Notes under the pieces: generated by a model | What the model was told of the DNA's origin: nothing | Database searches by the model: none | The model's input: only the letters and a program-made list of their open reading frames with translations | Shown here: piece by piece, positions 25,273-36,949 of the stretch | Position numbering within the stretch: the first letter of the stretch is position 1 | Layout: every line of letters begins with the position of its first letter | Source of the DNA: Lomentospora prolificans | Lineage: Eukaryota; Ascomycota; Sordariomycetes; Microascales; Microascaceae | DNA: 64,000 bases | NCBI GenBank assembly: GCA_029532625.1 | Contig: JARFXM010000011.1 | Span: 3,361,501-3,425,500 of the forward strand | Direction of reading: 5' to 3' | Program-made: the position numbers and the translations under genes

Positions 25273-28200
25273 TCATTGATTCCGAGCATACTCATGAGCT
25301 GTCTGAGGCTGCTGTAGTGGTGGCTGCATTGATTGCTGCAGCGGCTGCGGACCCATTGAGCTGTCCAATGGACCATAGAGATGTGAGCCGAAGCTCGGTG
25401 TCGGGGAGGCTGCTGGTGCGGTTGAATATGACATTGGTTGATGATGATGTATCGCATTTTGCGGACTGAAGAATGGATTCGATTGTGAAATGCCGCCCAT
25501 ATTCATCTGAAAGCCAGTGTCGTGCGCGTTTTGCATGGGAACCTCTGGCGCATGGGAATACGTGGTAGCAATGGAGCTCGCCATGGTGCCTGGCATAGAA
25601 CTTGGCATGGAGCTCGGGAGTGGGCCGGTAACTGCTGCAGTTGTTGGCACGGCAGGCGGGGCCGGTGCGGCTCCGGGTCTCGCTCCTAGCCCGAGCCGTT
25701 GCCCTGGTAGTGCTTGGCCAGGTAATGCCGCGTGTCCTGGGGTCGTCCTGGCACTAGAGCCAGAGTCCTCTGCACGCACCGGTGCTGTACTGTCCGGATG
25801 ATCGGACGGGTCATTCAACTTGAGTTGATCAATTGGCAAACCTCTAGCTTCGGCGAGCACGACAGGCATCCCTGGGGGGCAATATTCCGATCGCCAGACA
25901 TCACTGGGTGCGTCAATGCCGGTATAGGGGTCATGTGTGTAGTTCGCCTGCTGCAGCGCGGCTCCGAAGAACCGAGCGAGCATAGCTGGAGGGACTGCCG
26001 GGGGTGCATTCATCTGATCTCCTTGGGCTTGTGCCATATAAGCATTTTCCAGAATATAATGCGGTCCCGGTAGCCTCATCGTCGAATTAGGATCACTGCT
26101 GGCCAATTTAAGGGTCGTTTCTTCTTCGTATCTGCTCGTCCTATCGAAATCATCCACGCTCCTGACTAGTTCGTCGTACTGCCATTGCATTAGCTCTGCG
26201 TTGGCGAACAACACCACAGGGAGCCGTGACTTACTCGTGATTTTACGGATGGGATTACTTTTGACCACGGTTGCAATACGCGAAGGCAAGAGTCAATCAA
26301 ACGGCGAATCGAGGCGCCATCCGCGAGTTCATTTCGCCACAATGGAGCGGTACTGTGGGATGTTACATCTCGGTACAGCTTGTGTTGTTTTGCCGTCATG
26401 AGGACCTTAACGCATTGCTGCACAAGGGGAGCAATGTTGTAATCACCAACTAGAGGGATCTTGTCACTCTGAAGTATTTTCATCTGACTGTAAACGGTCT
26501 CCCAGAAGCGCGCTAGGGTGGTAGCGTGAGCAATGGCTTGTTTCTGAGACTTTACAATAAAGTCATGCGGTAGTTTCTTGAGCAAATCTGGTGTGCCTCG
26601 TTCTCGGATTCCGGGGAGTGAGAAGCGGTAGAGATCAATGTGCGCGGTGCAGAGGAGGCCTTGGATCAAGACGAAGACCTGGCTTTCTTTGGATGGCATC
26701 CAGTGGGCTATGTTTTGGTCGGTGAGCTTCAGGTAGTCGGGCAGAGAATTACTAAACCTAGAGAGTTCCAATTGTAACTTCCTCACATCTTCCATGACTT
26801 TTGACGGTTCCCATCTTTCTCGCTGAAGATACGCCGGCCCAGATGCAAATTTCTTCGACATTCTAAGGTCGCAAACATTAGCTTCAGGAGTTGACGATGG
26901 TAGGGTGGTCGACTCACGTCAAAACATGATGCCGAATGTTGATCACCTTGATTTGGTAGCCGTGAAGTCCGGGAGCCGAAGAGATCTTAGAAGGTTTGTC
27001 GTTGAGGTACTCAACTACGACTTCTCTGTTCGCATTGAAAGCTTCTTCCGCACATGGTAACCGTATCTTCATGTTCTCTTCTCGGCAGCAAATGTATGCT
27101 TCAAATCCCTCTGCGAATATACGATCGAAGTTAAATAACTGCCATACTAGCCTTCGCGCGCATTCTTGTTCCTTAAAGGGTCGTTTCGAGCCAGGAACTT
27201 CCCAATTCAGCTGAAGCCCAAGCATGAGGCGAATAGCATTCGCTACAGCTGCCAGCACTTTGCAAACTTTCCGTTCATGTGGTTGTGGAGAATATCGAAC
27301 GTGTACAGGTATAAATTCATCTCTTTGAGACTTCCGATATTGCAAAATATGTGAAATTCCACATGCATTGAGCATCGTTGGGCGAAAGCTACGGCTTTGG
27401 GTCCAGGAGAGACGAAGAATGCGGCAACTGAACAGATGGCTGCAGCGCGGGAAGGCTGTAGTCTGTCGTCCTATACGGAGTTGGCAAGTGAGTCAGTCCC
27501 TGCGTATGGGTGTACCTTGCTCGAACTAGTATTCCAGAAGCACCTACCTCTAGCTCTGCGTAGACAGAAGCTTTATGTATAAAGCCAAGGCACGGCATAA
27601 AGTAGAGATACTCAAAGTACGCATCGAGGTGCCTGAGAATTAAGTCCTTATTCGCGAGAATATTCCTATACATAGTTAGGAAGCCGTTATTTAGTACAGA
27701 TAGCAGAAAGAAGAGAGGAAGAGGGTAGGAGAGGCAGAGGGGCCGGGAGGGGGGTAAGGCGAGAGAGAAGAGAATATTGTGCATCGTTGTTGACTCACTC
27801 TTTTACAAGACTTGCAAGGTCAGGGAACTGAATAGGAGGCATTGTAGCGGCTGTAGCTTGTATCGGCTCTTCTGAGTCCGCCGATTCTGGCTCCGACAGG
27901 GTGCTAGATTGAGACAAGGCTGGCTTTCGAGGGGCGTTCACCGGCACATTTTGGAATCGTCGCTTGGCTGGTGTGTACTCGCACTTCAAGTTTGAGCCAT
28001 CGCACCGTTTGCACCTGGGCAATTCCCCAGAGCATCTCGTCTTGTGAGAGTGGCATTCTGTGCACGCTCTCTGCGCACGCTTGCGAAGAGTACCCGCTTC
28101 GGTATGGCTCCGGGATGGTCTGGTACGGGAGACTACTCATGGAAGTGGTGTTAGTTATTTGACATCGTGTCGTCGACTCTCTCTAGACTACCAGTCTCAC

Positions 28201-28816
28201 CAGCTTCAGAACCAGAGTCGCTCGGGACGATGAAGTTGCAGCTGAGATCTAATCGTATACAATTCGAGCACGATCCTCCACCAACCGGAATGCCAGTACA
28301 TTTCACCTAAGTTCATTGTTAGTAGATGCTGTGCGATAAGGACGTACTTTCCAATGTGAAACTCGAAAAGAAACGATTTTGTTAGAGGCCTCATAATATG
28401 ATGAGCAGGCTCACGTAGGCGTCCCCTCGGGGGAGGCGAAAGAAAATTCCCCAGGAGAGGAAATCATAAAATGATGAACAGTTGCCAGCCAGCGAAACGT
28501 AAATCCAGGTATAACAAAGAAAGGGCTCAGAGAGGAATCAAGGCGAGTTCAGTTTAAGCTGTCCCATACAAGTGAGGTAATAAAGGCTATGCTTAGGACT
28601 GGGAGTTCTAAGTGGCGAGTGTACGGAGCGAAGCAACTACCCAACACATACCTTTCGGAGTCTACACGTTCGACAACAATCTGTCAAGTGAGCTTGGCTA
28701 CGGCGGCGTTTCGGCGGTGGCATATGGCTCGGGGCCGTCAAAGGTAGCGACACGCGAGCTGGGGGCTTGACAACGGGGTGAATGCTAGCAGCGAAGGTAT
28801 TGAGAGGCAGATCCAT
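25273..28816 (-). CDS. Transcription factor with two Zn2Cys6 clusters, reading frame broken once
   Basis: Seven inferred exons (28816-28652, 28306-28201, 28132-27799, 27665-27548, 27470-26918, 26862-26235, 26178-25273) give about 936 residues if one missing base is allowed for. Two zinc clusters lie in tandem. The first has Cys at 48, 51, 58, 68, 71 and 78 (spacing 2-6-9-2-6), split by an intron after CRTCRLRK. The second has Cys at 114, 117, 124, 131, 134 and 141 (spacing 2-6-6-2-6). A fungal middle-homology region follows at roughly 215-620, with ENMKIRLPC and LHGYQIKV segments. The tail is Pro/Gln/Ser-rich. It should be a nuclear regulator; its targets are unknown. In exon 5 the domain reads in one frame to GKFAK and resumes in another at VLAAVANAIRL (about 27256-27262), so a base seems to be missing. 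All other exon phases fit. It may be a pseudogene or a sequence error. The start is the first ATG after an in-frame stop. Confidence 0.85.
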
Positions 28817-31100
28817 GGCTTCATAGAGGGGCCCCGATGCGCTTGCAGGTGGGGAGTATGTGAAGGCGTCTGATGCGGCGAAAGTCACCTGAGCATTACA
28901 GAACTATATCTATTCGACGCTCTTAAGAGTGGGAAGATGAAAATGAGGAGAGTAAGACGACGAAGAAACTAGAACAAAGACTTGAGATAGAAGAAGGCAG
29001 CCGATATTGTTCAAATGGCAATGATCTTTGAGAAAAGATCGGAGTGTCGCAGCAAGACGGAGGATGAAGAGAAGGCAAGGCGGAGGAACAGCCAAGGGAG
29101 CTAAACGTAAGTCGTTGCCGGGACTTTCCCAGTTTTTAGGTATTTTGGTACCTTGGAGTACCGCAATTCTAGCACAACGCTGCAGGGCGCGATTCTGAGA
29201 TGGACTTATTCGTGCACGATTCGGGTACAATTTGTACTCGAAGCTGGGGGTATTTGAACTGCAGCGGTGTTGTGGAGCCCAGCCGATCGCGGGTCTCCCA
29301 GAAATGAGCATCGTTGCTGCAAGGAGGCTGGCTCTCCATCATCATTCATCTCCGCGTCAAGTCCTGAATCTCAGAACAACTCATTTTGATTATTAAGCTC
29401 AAAACAGAGGGAGAGCAGCCGGCTGTCTGGGGAAGAGAAAGAAGACAGGGTTGTGCACCATGAACATGGGGGACTAGTCCAATTCGTCCGCTTTTCCAAC
29501 AACGGCGGCGGACTCCCTTGCCTCGTGGTGTCTGCAGCCTAGCTTCTCGTGACATCGTGGAGGGCGGCGAGCGCCAGGGCGTCCCTTCAGCCCTAGCTTC
29601 CAGCACTGGTTTCTTCGCGCGACAACCGTGTTAGTGCATGCCTTGCAGAAACCATCCCCTGCCTCGCTGGCCTTCAAGCACAAACCAGGTGCAACTGTCT
29701 TCCCAGGGTGCCTTGTTAGGGAAGGTGGGGTTATTCCCTTGCGCGCTCATGAGGATTTTATCATGGCGCCCCAATCAACAGACAAGCTTCCACCGCTTCG
29801 TCGCATAAAAACAACCTTCGCCACAGTCGCAAAATCCGAGCAGAACTGACCCAAGATCTTTTCTTCAAGGGCCGTGTTACGATGCAGTAGCCCCTCTGCC
29901 GGCAACCTCGAGGAAACAAGAGGTTGCATGTTTGTGCCGCTAGGGATACAGACCATCAATGGGGTATTAGGGCCTCAGGTCGAAGACTAATTGGTGGCTC
30001 CGAGTGTGGTATCAACCAGTGTGTAAGTACCCTTCTGTACACACTGACGGGTCTCGTATGCGATTCACGAGAGTGAACACTAGTCAGATCAATATGTGCC
30101 GTGGACCCGCTTTGTGGCACGCAAACAAGAGTGCGAATCTGGGCGGCAGCACTCCGAGAATGTAAGGCAATTTTCAGCAGGAGCGGGAGACAATGGAACA
30201 ATACGACGGGCTTGAGAAACAACGACTGCGCTCGTTGACCGGACATGCGGTAGGAACGGTTCTTGCGAGAATGCCTATGGGGATAGACAAGAGGGCCCTA
30301 GTTGTAAAGACATCGGAAAGAAGGGGCGAATAGGGTCAATGTGATTGGCCACGGATAGTCTTCCTCCTGTAGTTATACAGGCTTGAACACGTATACTGGT
30401 CGTGATAGAGGATGAGGCCCGGCACCTACCGACGCGTGCTTGCGTATATCAAAGGACGAGACTCAAGACGAATGTAGTCTTGGAAAAAGGACAGTGGCAA
30501 TCTCGCCATACATTCATGCCGCGCTGCGGGGTGAGAGGATGTCGCCGGGAAGTCGGCGCCACACCGGAAGAAAACTAGCAAATCAGCTGGATACAGCTGA
30601 GCTAGAATGAGGTGTGTATTTGCCTACTATTGGGGACCGAAATATGGGGGTCGAGGATGCCCGGTACACTTCCGTATACGCGGGAGCGTAGCACAAAGAT
30701 GTTATTCCCTCCAGCAGCTACTGTGGCTTAGAGCGCAGCGGATATCGGTCTGAGAGGGAAGGCAGAATTTGAGGGAAACAACGTTGATAGAGGGAGCAGA
30801 GTAAGTCGTACGGACAGGCTAACGAGAGGCCCCGTGCCAGTCTTGTGTAGATGACGCGGCGCGACTATCCCTATGTAACCCGTGCTTCCCCGTGCCGAGC
30901 GGTCTTACTTTCCCCAAAATTCTACAAATCTATAATATCTCTCAGCATGTATCAAGGGATAGTGCAGTCACAGAGAGCAACAGCAAAAATCGATATGCCA
31001 TCTTGATGAGTATGGATCAATGTACGCATTTCACTTATATCTACGCGCCAGACGCCATACGAGCCGAGGAAAAGCAATTCCCCAATCACTAATAACAACG
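28817..31100. other. Upstream region of Zn-cluster gene, then spacer
   Basis: The part next to 28817 should hold the promoter and leader of the minus-strand zinc-cluster gene. A CTCAG splice-acceptor-like site lies just upstream of the start (around 28889 on the minus strand), so a leader intron or an extra upstream exon is possible. Beyond that I see no gene. Confidence 0.4.
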
Positions 31101-33180
31101 CTGGCATTCAGAGTCTAGAGTTCTGCATTGAAGACAAGCAATTTTGACAAGCCGACAATTGGAAACGACTATACAAAGGTACATAGCCCCTTCAATATGT
31201 TCTGTGAATGTAAAACAACTTAATATCCCCACAGTCCTTGAGAGAAGCAAGCCCTATGTTGCCTGTATATACGACCAATTCCATGGATTTGAATGGAAAA
31301 GAAAAGAAAAAAGAAAAGCACGAGTGAATGAAAAGGCAGATTGAAAAACAAATCACAAATCCTATAATGGATATTAGCCAGGTGAATATCATGGCCTTTT
31401 AGCTATTTAGCTCTCTGACCCTCCGAAGATAACAATAGCGACCTGAGCATTCAGAATAGTGGGTTGGTTATTCGATGCCGACTTCGAAAGCGTGCCCAGG
31501 GTTACAACGTTCAGGGCGTCTATTAACATCATACATGCTCCATCAACATGGATCAGTTCAAATATCAATCAATATGTTTGTCCCTCCATCAAATGTTGCA
31601 TTAGGAATGGAAGGGGCGGTCGGGCCCATCTAGCTCGTCATCCGGCCCAATAATAACATTAAGCTGTGCTTGCCAACACATTCCATCAGTTGATAAGCAT
31701 CCTCCACCAGGACTCCATCACTCCATCCTTGACAGAATCTTCAGTGTCTCATCAGCAGTACACCGGCTAGTCGGTGCTTTTAAGAGGACGAATGCGCTTC
31801 GCAAGGCGAAAATGACGGGGAAATTTGCCAGGTCTCACTCTCGCAGTGATGAACTTCGGCTTGTTCGACTGAACGTTCCCTAGGCAAAACATATGAAACT
31901 AGAGTGCATCAAAGGATATCGGGGATTCAAAACCAAAACTTAGGATGGGATCTTCTTTCCCGCGAAGAGTCCCATCTTACGTGCTTTTCAGCGCGCGAGT
32001 TTGGACAAACTCTGTCCTTCATCTGACAGGACATATTGATCAGCCACTGGTCTAAGGCCAGGCCAGCTACCGACTGAGTCAGTACCAACAAGAAACATGC
32101 AGGTAGGACATGGAGGCCTATCAAAATCGATATAACGTGTATGGGCTGGTAGTAACTCAAGGCTACTTGGATTCTAAGGTTTCTAAAAAAGGATAACAAT
32201 GTCTGCTTCTGCCTCTTACTCATGCGCGTGGCCCATCTCATCATTCACGTTGCAACCAATATCCCCATCCATACTTGCGACGCGGCTTCGCCTGGAACTG
32301 GCAACAAGAGGCAGCATTTCTTTTTTTTTTTTTTTTTTTTTTTTTTCTCGCGCTATCCTGGCTCTTTCAACAGCTCATATCGAAGCTTTTGGCCGGCCCG
32401 GGGAAGTCGTCAATCCCCATGACGCTTTGCTAAGCGAACCCTCTAACAAGCTCTTATTCACCGGGACAATGCGACTTTTGAAGAAATAAGACCGTTCTGG
32501 GGCCCCGCTTTGGTATCCTAGTCGATGAGTCTGATACCGACCGAACGCAGGTGTAACTTTAGATGAAGGACGCTTGTCGGTAGATGCCCTTTCCAAAGGC
32601 GACCACCGCCTGAGGTTGGAAGGGCTATCGGTCACATCGTATCCTGGAGGCGGGATTCCATTCGTTTGACACAGTTGATTGCTAGGCTGAGCTGGATGGG
32701 GGTGGTATCATCACAACTCCAAGTCAGCCACAACCTCACTAACACTTCCCAAACAATACACTGGAGCCTGACGGTAAGATAGATGATTTCTTAGGTATAG
32801 TGTCACCATACCCAACCTCCGAATGGAGGCAAGTTTATCCCCCGACGTGTTCGAGTGTGTATAGTCCTAGAACTCCATCATGTTGAGGCTCTACGAACAG
32901 GCACCGCACTCACGATCGCTATCGGAATCACGTATAGACGGTCTTTTCAAAACGCGGACAATCACTCTCACTATCCAACCCGCCGTCGGCTCCCGAAGGA
33001 GAAGCGAGAGATATATTAGTTTACAACATAGGCCCTCTAGCTCAGAACACTTTGGGCACATAGGCGGTTAATACATGCATCAATCTCAAATCCCGGGCTG
33101 CATGACGACAACGTTAAGACCTGTGTTTGTTTGCGTCACTTGGCCAAGATTCTCGAGAGCCGAACGCTCGCGCCAAATGG
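31101..33180. other. Spacer, locally AT-rich, no recognised gene
   Basis: No coding region recognised. Around 30.9-31.4 kb the sequence is visibly richer in A and T than its surroundings. A T26 homopolymer occupies 32321-32346. Confidence 0.5.
32321..32346. repeat. T26 homopolymer
   Basis: Twenty-six consecutive T residues between GCAGCATTTC and CTCGCG. No gene is nearby. Confidence 0.9.
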
Positions 33181-33185
33181 TTCTC

Positions 33186-33606
33186 GGACGCAAGGGATAG
33201 GGATAGGCTATGCAAAAGAAGGCATATTCCAATCTACGGGTACTCCCTAAATAAGCCTACCTTGAAAATAGAAAGGGGATGGGACAGTCTGGTTCCATAG
33301 ACTTGTGCTACCCGCATTCGTCAAAAAGCGATCCTCCTAGATTGGGGCATGCAGAGAGCCCCGAAATAAAACAGAAATCTGACCCGTCTTTGATCTAGCA
33401 TCGGCCGTCGGACGCAAGGGTTGAGCGGTGAAGACAATGTAATACCCATGACTATGGTCAGTTTATAGGCGGTTGGACATCGACGGCTGATGGAACCAGG
33501 CTGTCGGACGCAAGGGAGAAATGCAGGACCGGGAACCGGCTCTCGCTCAGGAGGGTTGAACGATGGTAGGGTGCAGAAGGGCAATGCTGGCTATGGGATG
33601 CAAGGG
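33186..33606. repeat. Dispersed GGACGCAAGGG motif, four copies
   Basis: The 11-base motif GGACGCAAGGG occurs exactly at 33186-33196, 33410-33420 and 33506-33516, with a one-mismatch copy at 33596-33606. The last three are spaced 96 and 90 bp apart. Sequence between the copies is not obviously similar. A weaker related string (GACGCAAAG) follows near 33631. This may be a decayed tandem repeat or clustered binding sites. Confidence 0.7.
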
Positions 33607-35911
33607 GTGAAGGGCGCAGGAAACTATAGACGCAAAGAGGTCGATTAGATGTAAGCCAAGGTGTTCCGCAGCGACAGCGCGGAGTCGATATATGCATTCC
33701 TGGAGAAATCGTGAGTATTCTTGAACCTCGGGAAAATTAAGAATATACCGAATTATTGACTGGATTGATAAAGGCTGATTCAGACGGTGACTCGGAGAGA
33801 TTTGGCATAACAGAGAATATACATGCCACAAAAGTCGACTGAATGAAAAAGTACCAAGCGGCAAGGAGTATGGACAGCAGCCGATCGAAAGATGATAGAA
33901 ACTAATACATGATATCAGCGGGGAAACACATCTCCACGGGCTCACTGGACGAAACAACCACTGGGCACCCGAAACAGTCACAGGCTCATGGTTTCACCCT
34001 TGTCACCTTCTTGTTGGTGATTGTGAAGGCGGGGAGGTAATGGCTCGATTGGGCTTCGAAAATTTCGGGCTACTAAGAGTGTGGAAAGCCTTGGCCAGCC
34101 ACCACCCCTCCAGTGCTCTTTCACATCTGGTCAAAAGCCAGCGGTCCTTGCTGGTGGCCATTGCGCACTCGGCCAAGGAACTCAAGTGTCGGGAGGTCAA
34201 CATAGAAGCCACATTCACCCGTTTGACACGCCCGAGTATCCGCGGGCTTTCAGGCCCAACTCATGAATCGTTATGAGACGGGAAAATACGCAGCAACACA
34301 TTTATGTCCGCAAGCGGAGAAGAGGCGAACTTGTGCGGGTGGGAAGTGAACATGGACATCCTTCAGGATATGCCGCGGTTGACAGAGATGGATGGGGTTC
34401 GCCATTTAAATCCTTGTCGGGTGAAATCCACTATCCTCGTCGCTTCATTACGATCCTTGGTAATCCAGGCCGAGATGGTGGGGGGAAGATTAGGCAAACA
34501 TGTTGGATGTACAACCAGGAGACAGAGCCGGAGGTTTACGGAGAGATGGATGGGATCCATGGATGTACGTTCTGGGAATGGATGACCATCGTCGACCAGG
34601 GCTTCCCCATTAGCGCAACTTCTTGGATGTATGTATCTCGATGGTTGACAAGCCCCGTTCAAGGGTCCCAATTCGCAGTTCCACGATGGAGCTCCATCTC
34701 GATAGCCCGGAATTTCCATTTCGCACGACTGTATTCCATATCGGGTTGTCAGTCTTGGGTTTGGATCAATTGGACCCAGCTAAGTTGGATTCTGCCATTG
34801 GCAAGGCCAGAAGTGCAGAACCGTTTTGGCCGGATCCGTTCACGAATCGTTCACTTAGAGAACAGCACCGTCCTTTTTTCTTTTTTTTTCTGCTAGGTTG
34901 TCCGCTCTCATATTCGCACCCCTGTAAAATTGACCACTCCTCTGTGACTCGCCTAGTGTCGAGACCCACGGATCAGTGTCACACTCCTGGTCCTTCAACC
35001 CAGGTCCTGAATTGGCTGGGGTGACCGGGTGGCTCTCCGCGGGCCCAAGCAGCCAGCTATTATTACTTTTGAACTGATATCAGCTCTTTCGCTAGGCTCC
35101 GTTTGTCTGGCGGACCAGCCCCCCGTTTGCAAATTTCCCAAGTCCCCACAACGGAGCGAGACGTACTGTTTTCACCAGCGAGCAAATCATGATCCAGCAA
35201 AACTGGCCCAAGCCCACCAAGTCCAACTGGACAACTTGTACTTCGTAGTCAGCCCCACCGTAAAAGTCAGCTGATAGCGTGGCTACCTCGCGCAAAGTGA
35301 CACCCCCCCTTTCGCCTCTCCTCGCGTCGAACCGTGTCAAGGATCAGGACTCCAACGACATTACACTCTTGCACTGCCAGCCTCAGTCCCGTCCTGATTA
35401 AGAAGATTGAAACTGACGGGGGAAAAAGCACCAACGTTAGCTTAGACCACCCTCCATTCAAAGGTCTCCCTTTTTTTGAAATTCACAGCCCGTGTCAACT
35501 AGAAGCCGCATCCTAGTCACCGAAGTACTTCGTGCCTCAGTTTCCAAGTATCTAGATAAAAAGCCCATCTCCCCTCTCTGCCGTGAAATCTGTGGTTTTC
35601 TTCCTTCTCTCATCCGGACCAGACACGAAGCCTGGCAGCCTGGAAGGTAAGGTCAATCACGAATTATTTCGTCCTCACGTTTTTCGGCAATCGACATTTC
35701 GAATCATCGTTCATCACGCCCATCAGAGTAATATAGATGCCCTCTTCTGCCTAAAAAACCTCTGCCTCTCAATTTTAGTGCATCTCAGTCTTAACACCTC
35801 TTTTTCCGCTACCTCACCATCCTTTTTTTTCAAAGAAAGAAAATCGCACCATCATATCGTGACTTAAAACAAATTTCAAAAATCTCCTTTCTAAAATCTC
35901 GCACCGCAAAA
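33607..35911. other. Spacer and upstream region of BTB gene
   Basis: No convincing gene. A 207-codon plus-strand frame (34273-34896) is Trp- and Ile-rich, has no recognised motif and ends in a poly-Phe tract from a T run; I treat it as chance. The last few hundred bases are C/T-rich, as expected for the promoter and leader of the BTB gene. Confidence 0.45.
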
Positions 35912-36949
35912 ATGTTTGGCCAGCGACGTCGAGACTCCACCAAAAGCTTCTCCAAGAGCTACAAGGTGAACAAGTCCAGTTCTTCCTTCAGCAAGGAAAG
36001 CGGTGTTTCCAAGCGGAGGCACGAGTCTCGTCGAAGGCCAGGAACCGCCTCGACTGCTACGACTAATGAACCTGATACCCCGATCACGAAGTAAGTCACA
36101 AATAAGATGGCCAACCTTCTAGTAGCTCTATGTACTGATATCTTGGCTTTTATCAGCCATCTTTCTTCCCCGGTTGTCACCCTCGTCGTCGGTGCCGAAC
36201 AGAGGCTCTTCGCCGCTCACGAAGAAGTTCTCTCTCTGTCTCCTTTCTTCCAGGCTGCCCTTCATCGAAACTTTGCCGACGGCAATAATAAGCGAATCGC
36301 ACTTCCCGACGAGGAACCCGAGATCTTCTCCTCCGTGCTAGAGTTTCTGTACAAGGGAGATTACTATCCTCGTCTTGTCCATAGCAAGAGGCGCAACTCT
36401 TGGGAGCTGGAACCTCCCAACGAGGACAACCGTGGTGTTGAGCCAACGATCTTCCATCACAGCGTCGACGGCGATCTGCTCAAGGATACCGTGATCTACT
36501 GCTCTGCTGAGAAGTATGGCCTCGAAGAGTTGAAGCGCATTGCACTGAAGAAGCAGGGACTTCGTAAGTTTACCCGCAAACGTGTATTGATGATTTGCAC
36601 ATCGCCTAACTCGCCCTAGAATCGGGAATCCAGTGTAGCACCATTCTTACTTCGGCCCGATACGCATATGCCAACACCCCCGATAATGACTCCAAACTTC
36701 GCGCTCATTATCTCGCCCTCATCATCCGAAGCCGAAGCACGTTCAAGCGAAGCGGCACGATGCAGCTCGAGATGTGGAACGGTGGAACTCCACTCTTCTT
36801 CGACCTCTTCGTCGCCTTGTGCAATCATGTCGACGACATTTCCGCTGCTGCGTAAGTTCCCGCTCGTCTAATCAATAACGGGGACTCATTAGGAATCCAG
36901 TCACTGACAGTCATATTATAGCACACCTCGAAGCAGCCGTCACATTTGA
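35912..36949 (+). CDS. BTB/POZ domain protein
   Basis: Four exons, 35912-36090, 36157-36563, 36620-36851 and 36922-36949, give 281 residues; all phases match and introns are 56-70 bp. The first 58 residues are Ser/Arg/Lys-rich and probably disordered. A BTB/POZ fold follows at about 60-175: an opening strand (VTLVVGAEQRLFAAHEEVL) with the usual His before the first helix, then SPFFQAAL, and FSSVLEFLYKGDYYP in the later helix and strand. BTB domains mediate dimerisation or bind Cul3 ligases. No kelch, MATH or zinc-finger partner is present, so its role is open. A 38-residue acidic and basic insert follows FLYKGDYYP, a layout seen in many fungal BTB proteins. The last exon adds only nine codons and is the least certain join. 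The start has a run of A before ATG. Confidence 0.9.

Noticed and set aside
34273..34896. 207-codon frame
   Set aside because: No motif, unusual Trp/Ile content and a terminal poly-Phe from a T run; the overlapping minus-strand frame is of similar quality.
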